From the NCBI RefSeq assembly GCF_030643805.1, contig NZ_CP094656.1, forward strand, positions 3,968,001-4,032,000: 64,000 bases of DNA, written 5' to 3'. The notes beneath the pieces were generated by a model. It ran no database searches. It was not told the origin of the DNA and was given only the letters and a program-made list of their open reading frames with translations. A program made the position numbers and the translations under genes. Positions 26,284 to 37,600 of this stretch are shown here, in pieces. The DNA comes from Alkalihalobacillus sp. AL-G. Its GTDB lineage: Bacteria > Bacillota > Bacilli > Bacillales > Fictibacillaceae. The stretch's first letter is position 1; each line of letters begins with the position of its first letter.

Positions 26284-27168
26284 TCACACCCTTTCTATTT
26301 CTTTTTTGCCATAAAGTCCATATGGTTTAAACATCAGAATAAAGATCAGAATTACAAATGGCATGACATCCTTTAACCCTCCACCTACCATCGGATCTAA
26401 ATAACCGCCAGTCAAACTCTCTATGAGACCGATGATCAACCCTCCGATGATAGCACCAGGAATGCTGTCTAATCCTCCGAGTATTGCAACAGGCAAAACC
26501 TTTAACCCAATTGCTGATAAGGAGGCGTTCACTCCATTGATATTTCCAAGCAGTATACCGCCGACTGCAGATACAATAGCGGCAATCGCCCAGGCAACTG
26601 CAAAAATCACTTTTACACTGATTCCCATCGACATTGCAGCCTGTTGATCATCAGCCGTTGCCCGCATCGCTATTCCAAGCTTTGAATATTTAAAGAAAAG
26701 TGTAAAAAGGACAAGCATTACTACCACAATAGCAAGCGACCAGAGATAAAGCGGAGTTACGATGACATTGCCGAATTCTATTGGTTGCTTAGAAAAGGTT
26801 TCAGGGAATACTCTCGTTTCATGCCCCCATATGATATGGACAAACCCTGCTAACATACTAGAAAGTCCAATGGTCGCCATAATCATCGAAATAATAGGTT
26901 CACCGATAAAATGCCGCAGTACGATACGCTCAATCACAAGGCCAAGTATTGCACTGAATATAAGAGCTAGGAATAATGAAGCAATGAACGGAATGTTGTA
27001 AGCGGTAATTAGCGTAAGGCACACATATGTACCGATCAACAGAAACTCCCCTTGTGCGAAGTTGATCGTATCACTAGCTTTATAGATTAGGACAAATCCT
27101 AAGGCTACCAGTGCATATACACTACCTACTACGATTCCTGTAACTACCATTTGCAGAAAAAAAGTCAT
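26284..27168 (-). CDS. LivH-type ABC permease
   Basis: A 294-residue permease pairing with LivM. It has the LivH start GIVVGSVYALVALGFVLIYKASDTINFAQGEF. It also has ERIVLRHFIGEPIISMIMATIGL, the cytoplasmic loop MRATADDQQAAMSMGI, and ILGGLDSIPGAIIGGLIIGLIE. Its ATG overlaps the stop of the upstream acyl-CoA ligase by one base (TAATG), so the ligase and permease are translated in tandem. Confidence 0.9.
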   Translation of the reverse strand: MTFFLQMVVTGIVVGSVYALVALGFVLIYKASDTINFAQGEFLLIGTYVCLTLITAYNIPFIASLFLALIFSAILGLVIERIVLRHFIGEPIISMIMATIGLSSMLAGFVHIIWGHETRVFPETFSKQPIEFGNVIVTPLYLWSLAIVVVMLVLFTLFFKYSKLGIAMRATADDQQAAMSMGISVKVIFAVAWAIAAIVSAVGGILLGNINGVNASLSAIGLKVLPVAILGGLDSIPGAIIGGLIIGLIESLTGGYLDPMVGGGLKDVMPFVILIFILMFKPYGLYGKKEIERV

Positions 27169-29084
27169 TAAGCTGCCCCCTCGCCTTCATCCATGAAAAT
27201 CACCTGGAGTGTCGTTTGAATGACCTGTTCATTTCCATCACGGTATTTGATCCTACCTTCTACATCTATTCGTTCATCAGAGGTATACATGCCTTCAATG
27301 AGTGTTTGATATTTTTCTCCGACAAATTGGCGGCGGACTTTCTTTGTACGCGTCAGTTCTTCATCATCTGCATCCAACTCCTTGTATAACAAAACAAATT
27401 TCTTAATCCGTGCTTTTACCGGCAAAGATTGATTGAGTTCCATCACTTGATTGTGAATCAACTCGAGAACCTCCAGCTTCGAAGATAAATCGGTATATGT
27501 TGTATAACCGATCTGTTTCCGTTCTGCCCAGCGCCCGACATTCTCCATATCGATGTTGATCATCGCCACAACATATGGGCGTTCCCTCCCGATCGCTACA
27601 GCTTCCTTGATAAACGAACTGAACTTTAGTTTATTCTCAATAAATTGAGGGGAAAACATTTCACCGGTATCTAATCGGATGACATCCTTTAAACGATCGA
27701 TGATATACAAATGCCCATCTTTGTCCAACCGTCCCGCATCTCCTGTATGTAACCAGCCATCCTCTAACGTTGCTTGTGTAGATTTCTGATTTTTAAAATA
27801 GCCTTTAAATACGCTTGAACTTTTGATGAGTATTTCACCCTTATTAGAAACTTTAACTTCTGTTCCAGGCAACGGTATTCCAACACTGTCAAATTTGATA
27901 TCCCCGTCACGATGTACGATGGATATCCCGGAAACCTCTGTCTGTCCATAAATACTCTTTATATTGACACCGATACTATGAAAAAATTGAAACACATCGG
28001 GTCCAAGCGGCGCACCGCCAGTATAGGCACGCCTCATCCGCAGCAGGCCGAGATGATCCCTTATCGCACTAAGCATGAGATAATCTGCTAACTTGTATAA
28101 CAGGCTTGTTCCGAAACTGACTTGCTTATTTTCAAAATTTGCATTTGCAACCTTTTCACCAATCGACTTGCACCATTCGTATGACTTTCTTTTGAACCAG
28201 CTGGAATCCTGAATTTTGACTTGAAACTTAGAGACCATATCTTCGTAGATTCTAGGAGGAGAGAACATTACATGAGGTCCGATTTCACGCATATTTTCTA
28301 AAACAGTGGAAGGTTCTTCAGGAAAATTTATCGTGATTCCATTATAGAGGCCGATTGCAATCGACATCATTTGCTCGCCAATCCATGCCAGAGGCAGGAA
28401 GGACAAATATTCATCCTTTTCAGATAAAGGATCGATCGATGATAGATTTTTTGCCATATCCATCAAATTCTGATAGGTCAACATCGTTCCTTTCGGATTA
28501 CCTGTTGTACCGGAAGTATATGATAGTATAGCAACATCGTCATAAGATCCTTTTTTTATCTCAGTCTTAAAATAGCTTGGAGCTTCTTTCTCATAGGCTA
28601 TTCCTAACTCCTGTACGTCTTTGAAGTATATTAGAGATTCATCCTTATAGTTCCTCATCCCCCGGGGGTCATAATAAATAATTGTTTTTACCTTTTTTAT
28701 TTCTTCTCTTATTTCTAAAAGTTTATCAACCTGTTCTTGATCCTCTACGACAACAATCGATGCATCGCAATTATTAAGGATATAACTTATTTCATTCGGA
28801 AGGGATTCCTGATAGATTCCAACTGAAATTCCACCAAGGCTTTGAACTGCCAACTCACTGAAAACCCATTCTGGTCGGTTATCGCCAATGATGGCAAGTG
28901 TTTCTTCTCTTTTCAATCCTAGCTTCGCCAACCCTAATCCAAACGTTTTCATTTGTTCAAAGTATTGTTCATATGTAAATTCATTCCATATTCCGTAGTC
29001 CTTCTCTCGTAACGCTACTTTGCTTCCTTCATTTTCAGCTCTTTCTAAAAGTGATTGAGGAAAAGTAATGTTCGATTTCGCCAT
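27168..29084 (-). CDS. Long-chain-type acyl-CoA synthetase (AMP-binding) in the Liv cluster
   Basis: A 638-residue adenylate-forming ligase that should activate a carboxylic acid to acyl-CoA. It has the P-loop-like AMP motif LSYTSGTTGNPKGTM, the adenine site SIYGQTEVSG, GWLHTGDAG with the ribose-binding Asp, and RLKDVIRLDTGE before the C-terminal lid. It resembles the FadD15/long-chain type (about 600-650 aa). The ATG at 29084 has GGGAGGG upstream; in-frame ATGs 13-14 codons earlier would overlap livG. A ligase wedged between the ATPase and permease genes suggests import coupled to CoA trapping. Confidence 0.88.
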   Translation of the reverse strand: MAKSNITFPQSLLERAENEGSKVALREKDYGIWNEFTYEQYFEQMKTFGLGLAKLGLKREETLAIIGDNRPEWVFSELAVQSLGGISVGIYQESLPNEISYILNNCDASIVVVEDQEQVDKLLEIREEIKKVKTIIYYDPRGMRNYKDESLIYFKDVQELGIAYEKEAPSYFKTEIKKGSYDDVAILSYTSGTTGNPKGTMLTYQNLMDMAKNLSSIDPLSEKDEYLSFLPLAWIGEQMMSIAIGLYNGITINFPEEPSTVLENMREIGPHVMFSPPRIYEDMVSKFQVKIQDSSWFKRKSYEWCKSIGEKVANANFENKQVSFGTSLLYKLADYLMLSAIRDHLGLLRMRRAYTGGAPLGPDVFQFFHSIGVNIKSIYGQTEVSGISIVHRDGDIKFDSVGIPLPGTEVKVSNKGEILIKSSSVFKGYFKNQKSTQATLEDGWLHTGDAGRLDKDGHLYIIDRLKDVIRLDTGEMFSPQFIENKLKFSSFIKEAVAIGRERPYVVAMINIDMENVGRWAERKQIGYTTYTDLSSKLEVLELIHNQVMELNQSLPVKARIKKFVLLYKELDADDEELTRTKKVRRQFVGEKYQTLIEGMYTSDERIDVEGRIKYRDGNEQVIQTTLQVIFMDEGEGAA

Positions 29085-29106
29085 TATATCGTTCCCTCCC
29101 AAAGGT

Positions 29107-29877
29107 TTAGACTGCATCTTCATCACCTAAATAAGCTTCTATCACCTTCTGATCATTTTGGATTTCCTGCGGTGTTCCGTATGCAATGAGTTTTCCGAAA
29201 TCAAGAACCGCAATGTGATCTGACAAGTCCATTACCACACCCATATCATGTTCTATCAGAATGATCGTCGTCTTGATTTCCTCATGTATATCGATAATAT
29301 AACGTGCCATGTCTTCTTTTTCTTCACTGTTCATACCGGCCATCGGCTCGTCCAAAAGTAAGATTTCAGGTTCTAAAGCAAGAGCCCTTCCTACTTCCAC
29401 CCGTTTTTGCAATCCATATGACAGTCTACCTACAGGAATATTTCGTATATGCTCAATCTCGAGAAAATCAATTACGTCCTCAACCTTCTTACGGTGTTCC
29501 ACTTCCTCCTTTTGAGCTTTTCCCCAGTATATTCCGCTCGAAAGAAGTCCTGCCTTCATACGTATGTGCCGACCAAGTAACAGATTGTCCAATACCGACA
29601 AGTGCGGAAACAACTCTATGTTCTGAAATGCTCTGGCAATCCCGAGACCCGCTCTTTTGTAGGGCTTTAAATTCGTAATCTCTTCCCCTTTAAAAGATAT
29701 AGAACCTTCTGCGGGGCGGTATAAACCGCTGATGCAGTTCAGCATACTTGTTTTACCGGCACCGTTGGGTCCAATTAAGGAAAAAATTTCACCCTCTGTT
29801 ACTTTATAAGAGACGTGATCCAGTGCTACGACTCCTCCAAATCGCATAGTGACATCCTTGATTTCTAAAATCCCCAA
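29107..29877 (-). CDS. LivG-type ABC transporter ATPase
   Basis: First gene of the importer cluster, 256 residues. It has Walker A GPNGAGKTS, signature LSYGLQKRVE (the LSxGxQ form of LivG), Walker B ILLLDEPMAGMN, and the switch IEHDMGVVM. The long insertion after the Q-loop (RHIRMKAGLLSSGIYWGKAQKEE) is typical of LivG. The start is TTG at 29877 with GGGAGG 7 nt upstream. It is preceded by 300 bases containing repeat copy B and the terminator of the next gene, so the cluster promoter is probably between 29880 and 30030. Confidence 0.9.
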   Translation of the reverse strand: MGILEIKDVTMRFGGVVALDHVSYKVTEGEIFSLIGPNGAGKTSMLNCISGLYRPAEGSISFKGEEITNLKPYKRAGLGIARAFQNIELFPHLSVLDNLLLGRHIRMKAGLLSSGIYWGKAQKEEVEHRKKVEDVIDFLEIEHIRNIPVGRLSYGLQKRVEVGRALALEPEILLLDEPMAGMNSEEKEDMARYIIDIHEEIKTTIILIEHDMGVVMDLSDHIAVLDFGKLIAYGTPQEIQNDQKVIEAYLGDEDAV

Positions 29878-30031
29878 TACGGTTCCTCCCTTTTATTTAT
29901 ATGAAAACGTAGAATACATTTAATCTTTCGAATATTTAGAAATTCTTTATAAATGTCTTTAATCCTCTATTTATGTAATGACTTTCAGAAAGTTTTTAGT
30001 ACAAACCTTATGATTAAAATCCAGAATAAAT

Positions 30032-30128
30032 AAAGAAAACTCAGCGATTGCCAAGCTTTAAGCGAAGGAGAGCCGTAGTTGCCCTTATACTTTAGAAAGT
30101 ATTCATACTTTCTTAACGTGTAAAAAAG
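30032..30128. repeat. Dispersed intergenic repeat, copy B
   Basis: 97 nt homologous to copy A (23793-23913), in the same orientation, from AAAGAAAACT to CTTAACGTGTAAAAAAG. It contains a perfect palindrome, AGAAAGTAT-TC-ATACTTTCT. As with copy A, it abuts a minus-strand terminator whose T-run is the end of the repeat. Confidence 0.75.
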
Positions 30129-30176
30129 GACCGACCAACATCTACTTTCAACCGATGTTTTAGGGTCAGTCCCTTC
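30122..30176 (-). terminator. Rho-independent terminator of the methyltransferase fusion gene
   Basis: On the minus strand, AAGGGACTGACC and AAACATC pair with GATGTTGGTCGGTCCTT, followed by TTTTTT. It lies 7 nt after the stop at 30183. Confidence 0.75.
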
Positions 30177-30182
30177 ATTAAT

Positions 30183-31355
30183 TTAAATGATTTTTTGTGC
30201 GACTAAAGTGAAGGTTTTCGGTAGTCCGAAGTCATGAGTTTTCTGATTTGGTTCTTCTTCTAACACCTTTATGGCGAGCCCTTCTGCTGCGACTGCTGTA
30301 ATCAACTCACCTAACGTCCACTTCCGCTGTAAAACATTTGTAATTGGTGTGTCTCCATTTGATGCGTACTTTGTAAACGCAACCTGTCTGCTCTGGATTG
30401 TCGGATCGAAGTAATTACCTGTCACCTTGTGCTTCTTTCCGTTCGAGGTGATCAATTTTGTAGAAATCGGATGGAATTCATGCAAAACAAACTTTCCACC
30501 CGGTCTTAATAATGATGTGATTTTCTGCATCAACGGCTTTAGATCAATAAAATAATGCAAAACTCCAAGCTCCATCAATACGATGTCGAAATCACCTTCT
30601 GCTTCAAGTGACAAAACATCCGATACGATATAATCGATCGTAATGCCTGTTGCATCCGCTACCTCTCCAGCGTATGCCGCATTTTCCTGAGAGAAATCCA
30701 CGACAGTGACCTCTGCTCCAAGCAGCGATAAGCCAGCTGCTTTTATGCCATTCGAGCCCATCAAATGAGCAATCCGCTTTCCTTCGACAGGATCCATATA
30801 CGAATAAAAGGCCCCTATTCTCGCTTCTGGGTTCCGTTTTATTTTTTCTGCAACCTGATCGGGTGTTCCGTATCGATTGATCAATGCCTGGTAGTTGTTC
30901 TGGTTCCAGGCTGATTCATTTTGTTCGGTGATGCCTCTTTGCTGGTGACCTAAATGTTCCCGCACAAGATTGGTAAATTTAGATGGTGGTGACATTTCCG
31001 AATAAAACGAGCGGCACCAGTACGTGCTTCCTTCATGCTTCACTTGTATTCGGTAAGGATCGGTCCTCAGTGCTGTATTATATTTGCATAATACCTCAAC
31101 ATTAATACCGTTCATGCCGAATTGGAAACGGCCAGATGACTGATCCCTTTCTAATGGTGTGGGGTTGTATGATTTCACATGGTCATGGACATTCTCGATT
31201 AAGTCCCATTGCACTTCTACTAGGATTTTTCCTAGCTCTACCGGCACTCCTTGTAAAAACAACGCCGTTTCAGCAATAAATTGATATGGTATGGACTGCT
31301 CCTCCAATAAAGCAGCTAGATTGTATAGGTTTGCAGTATAATTCATCGTATTCAT
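30183..31355 (-). CDS. Methyltransferase with an N-terminal nucleotidyltransferase-like domain
   Basis: A 390-residue two-domain protein. The C-terminal half (from about residue 185) is a class I SAM methyltransferase: LMGSNGIKAAGLSLLGAEVTVVDFS (motif I/II), FDIVLMELGVLHYF (motif IV), LLRPGGKFVLHEFHP. The first 140 or so residues resemble a nucleotidyltransferase fold (ALFLQGVPV, then ILVEVQWDLIE), but the catalytic acidic pair is not clearly conserved, so this part may only bind ligand. Substrate unknown. GGAGG precedes the ATG. It stands alone between two terminators. Confidence 0.72.
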   Translation of the reverse strand: MNTMNYTANLYNLAALLEEQSIPYQFIAETALFLQGVPVELGKILVEVQWDLIENVHDHVKSYNPTPLERDQSSGRFQFGMNGINVEVLCKYNTALRTDPYRIQVKHEGSTYWCRSFYSEMSPPSKFTNLVREHLGHQQRGITEQNESAWNQNNYQALINRYGTPDQVAEKIKRNPEARIGAFYSYMDPVEGKRIAHLMGSNGIKAAGLSLLGAEVTVVDFSQENAAYAGEVADATGITIDYIVSDVLSLEAEGDFDIVLMELGVLHYFIDLKPLMQKITSLLRPGGKFVLHEFHPISTKLITSNGKKHKVTGNYFDPTIQSRQVAFTKYASNGDTPITNVLQRKWTLGELITAVAAEGLAIKVLEEEPNQKTHDFGLPKTFTLVAQKII

Positions 31356-31554
31356 GCTTGCCTCCGTAAAGATTACTGCTTCTAAAATGACAGATTCTCA
31401 ACTGGAAAGCAACAAATGAAGGATTTCAATCGGAAACTGGGTATCAGCCAAGCTCACTATCAGATATAACACACACCAAAAATCCATATAAGAGGAAAAA
31501 TCTAATTTTGTGAGTAATTATCAAAAATTTGGGTTAGAGGCTGCCTGGACAACA

Positions 31555-31592
31555 GAAAAAACCAGACAGCCTCCATTCCTGGAGGTGTCTGG
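31555..31592 (-). terminator. Rho-independent terminator of the giant subtilase gene
   Basis: On the minus strand, CCAGACACCTCC pairs with GGAGGCTGTCTGG around AGGAAT, followed by TTTTTT. Confidence 0.88.
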
Positions 31593-31611
31593 CTCTCACC
31601 TTTCTCATTTC

Positions 31612-34600
31612 TTATTGAGTTACAGGTTCTTCCTCTTCCTTCGCTTTCTTCTCACTTGGCTGCCCTGCAACAATAACCTGCAAGGTTCCTTCACTTTCGG
31701 CCTCGCCAGAAAAGTTTTTCGCGACTGCCCTCAAGAAGTAGCTTCCATTGTGAAGCTCCAACTCAAGCTCGAACGTACCATCTGGTTTCGTCCTTACCGA
31801 ACCTAGCTCTACTGCATCTTTTCCTCGTTCATTGAATACATGAACAGTTGTACCTGGTGTTGCTTTTCCAGTGACAACAACCGGTTCGCCTTTGAATTTA
31901 AGCTCTTCCGCATCCCAAGTCGGCTGCCCCGGCAATTGTTGTTCTGCATCCATCGCCCAATTCAGTGCATTGACAAACAAGTGTTTTCCTTCGGTAGTCC
32001 ATCCGTATTCTGGTCCGATGATGTTCGTCACTGCGAAGGAGGAAAGCAACAGGTGCATATGCTCCTTACTTCTGAATTCGTACGCGATTGATGATCCCTT
32101 CACCTCGTCCTCAACACTCAGGTTCGCAAGCGGGATTCCTGGATACCCTTTGAAGGTTGCGTAAGGACTTTTAGCGGTATGAATGTTGATCGCCTCTCCA
32201 TCCAAACCTAATCCTTCAAAAATCGGATGATCCTGAATCGGCTGTATATAAATCGCTCCTACATCATAACCATGCTGATCAAGCTGTGGAGAGCCTTCCA
32301 CGCTTTCAAGGAACTGGATCGACCCTTCACCAACACCCCATGTTCCGACAAAGACGACGCTCACATTTGCTTCATCACTCTTAGCAAGAAGCTGTTCAAC
32401 CTGATCCGCAGTTCCCTCGTTGGTATTGACAAGGACCGCTTCATACCTTCCAATGTCATCAACAACATCCCAGCCACGTGATTCTGCATATACCGCTTCG
32501 TCGTTGAGGAACGTTACTAGTGCCTCTTTAATATCGCCAAGTACAGCGACACGATACTTATTGATTGGCACATCCTTCGTAACATCATCATCCGTAATTG
32601 TGATCGTTTCTGTTGCCGGTAAATAGCCTTCAACCTCCAGCTTCAGCTCATAATTACCTGGAAGGAGGTGGTCAAATGCATAGTTCCCTGTTGCGTCCGT
32701 TGTCGTTTCTTCCACAAAGCCTTCCGGATCCTCCGGTGTCAGCGTCAGCTTCACACCTTCGATCGGATCACCTGAAACGGAATCGGCTACTGTACCTGAT
32801 AAGGTCACTCCTTCAATCGCATCTAACGTGAAGTTCAATTGTACGGCGTCGCCGAGCTGCTCGACGTCAGCCTCTTTCGCCTGTTCGACAAAGCCCCTAG
32901 CCTGTACTTTCACCTCATAGTGCCCGACTCCGACCCCGAGACGATAAGTTCCGTCTGCCGCCGTTACTGCCTCAACACCTTCTGAAGCAACCGACACTTT
33001 CGCGTTGGCAACCGGGTTTCCTTCGTTATCCGTAATTGTTCCGCGAATTTCCCCGAGACTTGCCGTGATCGCAAAGTCAATCGCATTCAAATAAATTTGT
33101 TTTGCATCCTCTGTCCATCTTTCCTCTGGTGAACCATATCCACCAACCTGGAATCCGGATAAAAGGACGTGAACGCTGTTTGCAGTTCGGTACTTATAGC
33201 CAATGCCTTGTCCGAGCACACCTTCTTCATTATGAGTCAATGATCCAATCGTTGTACCGCTGTAGCCTTCGTAAACCGCATACTGCTGGCTTGCATCTTC
33301 ACGTACTAAAATTTCGATCACATCATCGACTTCATAGCCTCTGAAAATCGGGTGCTCCTTCTCGACTTTTACATTGATTGCCCGATCGACGAACGTGGAG
33401 GACACATCCTCTGGATCTCCATAAATATCAGTGAGGTCTTCAATCGTTCCTCCCCCCCATTGGCTTGGGAAGATGATACTTACCTGCAGCTCATCCGCTT
33501 TTTCAACGAATGCCTTGAACTGATCGTCTGTCATACCCCAATATTTATCGTTAAAAATGATCAGCTGGTAATCGACCATCGCCTCCTGTAACGCTGCAAA
33601 ATCCTCTCGCTGATAAAAGTCGACGTCATAGCCATTCGCTTCAAGGAACGGTACGAGTCTTTCTTCATTCCTGTCATAAGCTATTACAGCAATTTTCTCT
33701 GAAACTTGCATCGCAAAGCTCAACGCTGCTTCTTCCCCAGCAACGACCTGAACATTCGCTTGCGTGCTTGGCGCATAGCCTGACGCTAAAACACGAACAT
33801 CGTACTCTTCTGCTGGTGCTGATACACGGAATCTTCCTTGTTCGTCGGTTTTAGCCTCTAATGGTGTACCGAGCAATGTAACGGAAGCGTCCGCAATCGG
33901 CTCTCCTGATTCCCCATCTTTTACAATACCGGATACGATACCAGCATTGTCAGCAGTCAATTCAAACGTTTGATTAAGACTTTCTCCGTTCTCAATCGTA
34001 ATGCTGAACGTTTTTTCCTCATGACCAAATGCAGTTATCGTAAGCTCATAGGTTCCAGCCTCTAATCCAGCGAAAAATGTACCATCTGCCTCGGTCTTGA
34101 TTGTTTTACCAGATTCAGAGATCGTCACATTTGCTTGAACTGAGACCCCTTGATCGTTGACGACCTCGCCATGTAATTCCCCTACAAGCGCTTCTTCATT
34201 ATCCAGCGCCCAGAGAATTGCATTGTTAAGGAGCTTTTCCCTGATTGGGTCGAACGATTGTTCCGGATTATACACATGGCTGATCGTCATGTTCGCTAGT
34301 AAAATTTCGACTGAATCGATCGTCCTGCCTTGGTAAGCGACCATACTGCCTTGTTCATTCGTTGCGTCGTTCGAAAACCCGACTAAGGTTTTACCAGAAT
34401 AACCATCAAAACCGTAGTAATACCCGAACCGAGAAGCAATTTCAAAGGACTCACCGACTTCAAGGCCAGCCGTAATCGGGTGTTCCTCAACAACTTTACC
34501 CATCGTCCCATCTTCAGAACCGGAGTATTCAACTGCTGGATCGTTCAGATAGTCATGCAAATAGCGGATCGATCCTCTCCCGCCATGTTGTCCCGTCCAA

Positions 34601-37600
34601 ATGACCGAAGTCCCGGACTCATCCAATGCCTTCAAAAAGGCTTTGAACTCAATTTTAGTCGGTTCCAGATCGTTATTATAATCAGCATTTGCAAATACGA
34701 GATCGACTTCCTTAAGTTTTTCGAGCTCTGTGAATGTCATATCGGTAACGACATACCCACGCCCCTCGAGGTAATCCCGGAGTGTTGCGTCAGATCCGGT
34801 GTTATCGACAATCACCCCGACTGTTGGAGATGGCTTCAATGAAATGTTCAATTCAACATTCTCGCCCTCGCCGACCTCAATCTCAATATCCTTACGTACG
34901 TATCCTTCTTTTTCGATTCGTAGCGTGTATGTGCCAGGCATCAACCGTTCAAGGTCATAATGCCCTTGCGTTGTCGTTACCGCTTCACGAGGGACATCAA
35001 GAACGTTAATCTGTGCTCCCTCAACAGCATTTCCGTCTCGTTCATTTTCAACGACTCCGGAAATTGATCCGACTGTTTGATCAACTTCCAATGTAATCGA
35101 GAGCGTTTCACTATTTTCAGAAACACTCACCGCTACTGTTTTCGTTTGATAGCCAAATGCACTCACTTCGACTTCATAATCACCATCTAAAATTGCGATG
35201 GAGTACGAGCCGTCCTCTGGATTCGTCTGATCCGAGAACTCTGCTCCCTTCACTTTGACATCCGCAAGTAATGGATTTCCGTCTGCATCTGTTACCGTGC
35301 CGCTGATCGTATTGAAGTTCGCCTTCGCTGCCCATAGCACGGTACGTACGAGCAAGTCTTTCGCTTCGTCTGTATACTCACTTGCATCATGCGAGAAGTA
35401 GAAGCCGTGACCGCCCATCAATACCTCCATACTACCTGAGGTTCTTGGCTTATAGGCGAATCCAGTGCCATGCGTTTCTGCATTGCCTTCATGTGTAATA
35501 TCAGCTAGCGGATAACCACTATAACCTTCAAAGTATCCGATATCACTTGCTGCAGGGATGAGCAGCTCGATGAAATCTCCCTCTTTTGCACCGTTAAAAA
35601 TCGGGTGCTCTTCGGTGACGACATAGCCTGCTGGCGCTAATGAGCCGTCTGCTGTGTCACGCGTTTCAGGGTCTCCACGGTATTCAGTGAGAATGTCGAT
35701 ACCTGAACCGCTCCATCCTGTTTCACCGAAAATGATGCTCGTCTGATGCTCGTCTGCCGCCTTCATCATCCGGTCAAAATCGGATTTGTTAAAATAGTAA
35801 CCCGAATCATTGAAGAAAACGACATCAAAATCACCGATTCGGTCCGCAATTTCGTCGTCAGATACTGCAGTGACAGGTACATCGATCGCATTAAAGATTG
35901 AAGCAAAATTACGCTCATCTGACCAGTAATCCTCTACTACCGCAATCGATGGCACTTGATTAAGAGAGACATTGATCTCACCTTCGACACGCGCGACATC
36001 AATCGTCTGTGAGTGAGTCACATACCCATCCTTTGAAATCGAAAGAGTATATTCGACCTCTTCAAGCTCTGTGAACTCATAACGACCATTTGTCGCAGTA
36101 ACGGTTTCAGCAACAACCTCCTCGCTCTGATTCGTTATCGTTACCATTGCACCTTCAAGTTCTTGACCTGTTTTTACATCAGTAACAATACCAGTGACTG
36201 TTCCACCATCAGATGCACCAATTGTCAGGTTCAATTCAACAGGCTCTCCGTGGGTGAAGGTGACTTCCACGGTTTCTGTCGCATAGCTGGATGCCCTGAT
36301 TTCCATCGTGTACGTTCCTTCATCATGAAACAGTTCATACGTTGATTGAGCACCAGAACCTTCACCGAGTAAGGTTTCCGTTTTAACGCCTGTTTCCAAT
36401 ATTTCGATCTGTGCTTCAACCGATTCACCTGTTGTGCTCATGATCGTACCTGAAACACTTCCGAATTTTGCATCCCTCAAGAAATCGATGCTATTGAATA
36501 AAATTTGCTGCTGGTCTGGCAGCCATCCTTGCATTGGAGAAATCCATGGTGCTGCTGCGTGCGTCGACAGAAGTAAGTGGGCACTATCGTTTGATACCGC
36601 TTTATATGCAACACCGGTACCGACAATTCCCATTTCTGTATTGCCGACCGATCCGAGATGGCGTCCCGAATATTGGTTGAACCAGGTGAGATCACCGGTA
36701 CTGTCGAATAACGTCATTCGGTCACCGACCTGATACCCTGCAAAAATCGGGTGCTCCACGTCAACCTGTAATCGAACAGCTCCCCCATCATATTGCTGGA
36801 ATAGCTCTTTCGGATCCTGTAAATATTCAGTCAAATGCTCAATTGTACCGTAGCTTCCTCCCCATTGATCCGCAAAAATCAAGTTGACACCATGCTCTTT
36901 AGCCGCATCGATCAGGGAAAGGACTTGTGCTGCGCTTGGCTGTTCTCCACCTGATCCATATGCGCCATTCAAGTAGATGACTTGATATCTGTCAATCGTT
37001 TCAATGATGCCCCAGCCACGTTCCTCTGCTGAATAACCATTCATTTGTAAAAGCTTCGTCACTTCCGAATTCCAGTCATTCAGCACCGCAATATCAATCG
37101 GATGCATTTCCACCGATAACGCAGTCTCTGACCCAGATTCTATCGTGACATCCATCACCTTTTTCACATAGCCGTCATAGGCTAAGGTCAGTTCATAGCT
37201 TCCTTCAAACACCTCTGACGCAGTAAATGCACCGGTTCCATTCGTCGTCCCTGCAACAGACGTATCTTCAAGGGTAATGTCCACCCCTTCAATCGTTTCC
37301 TGTGTTCGTTTGTCTGTTACTTCGACTTTCAATGAACCTGCTTGTGCATCCGTTAAAACATATGCTTTTGTCATTTTAAATCCAGAGATGAAGGATACGG
37401 TTTCTTCAACCTGTTTCAAGCCATACTTCGAAACTTTTAACGTGTATTCACCAGGTTTATGTTCTAACGTGAAGTTCCCTTCAGCATCAGACTCAACCTC
37501 GACACCTGTCTCAAGCACGGTTACCTTTCCTTCAACTGGATTACCATCGCTGTCCTTGATCGAGCCCTGTAAAATACCAGGAGATTGATAGCTTACCACT

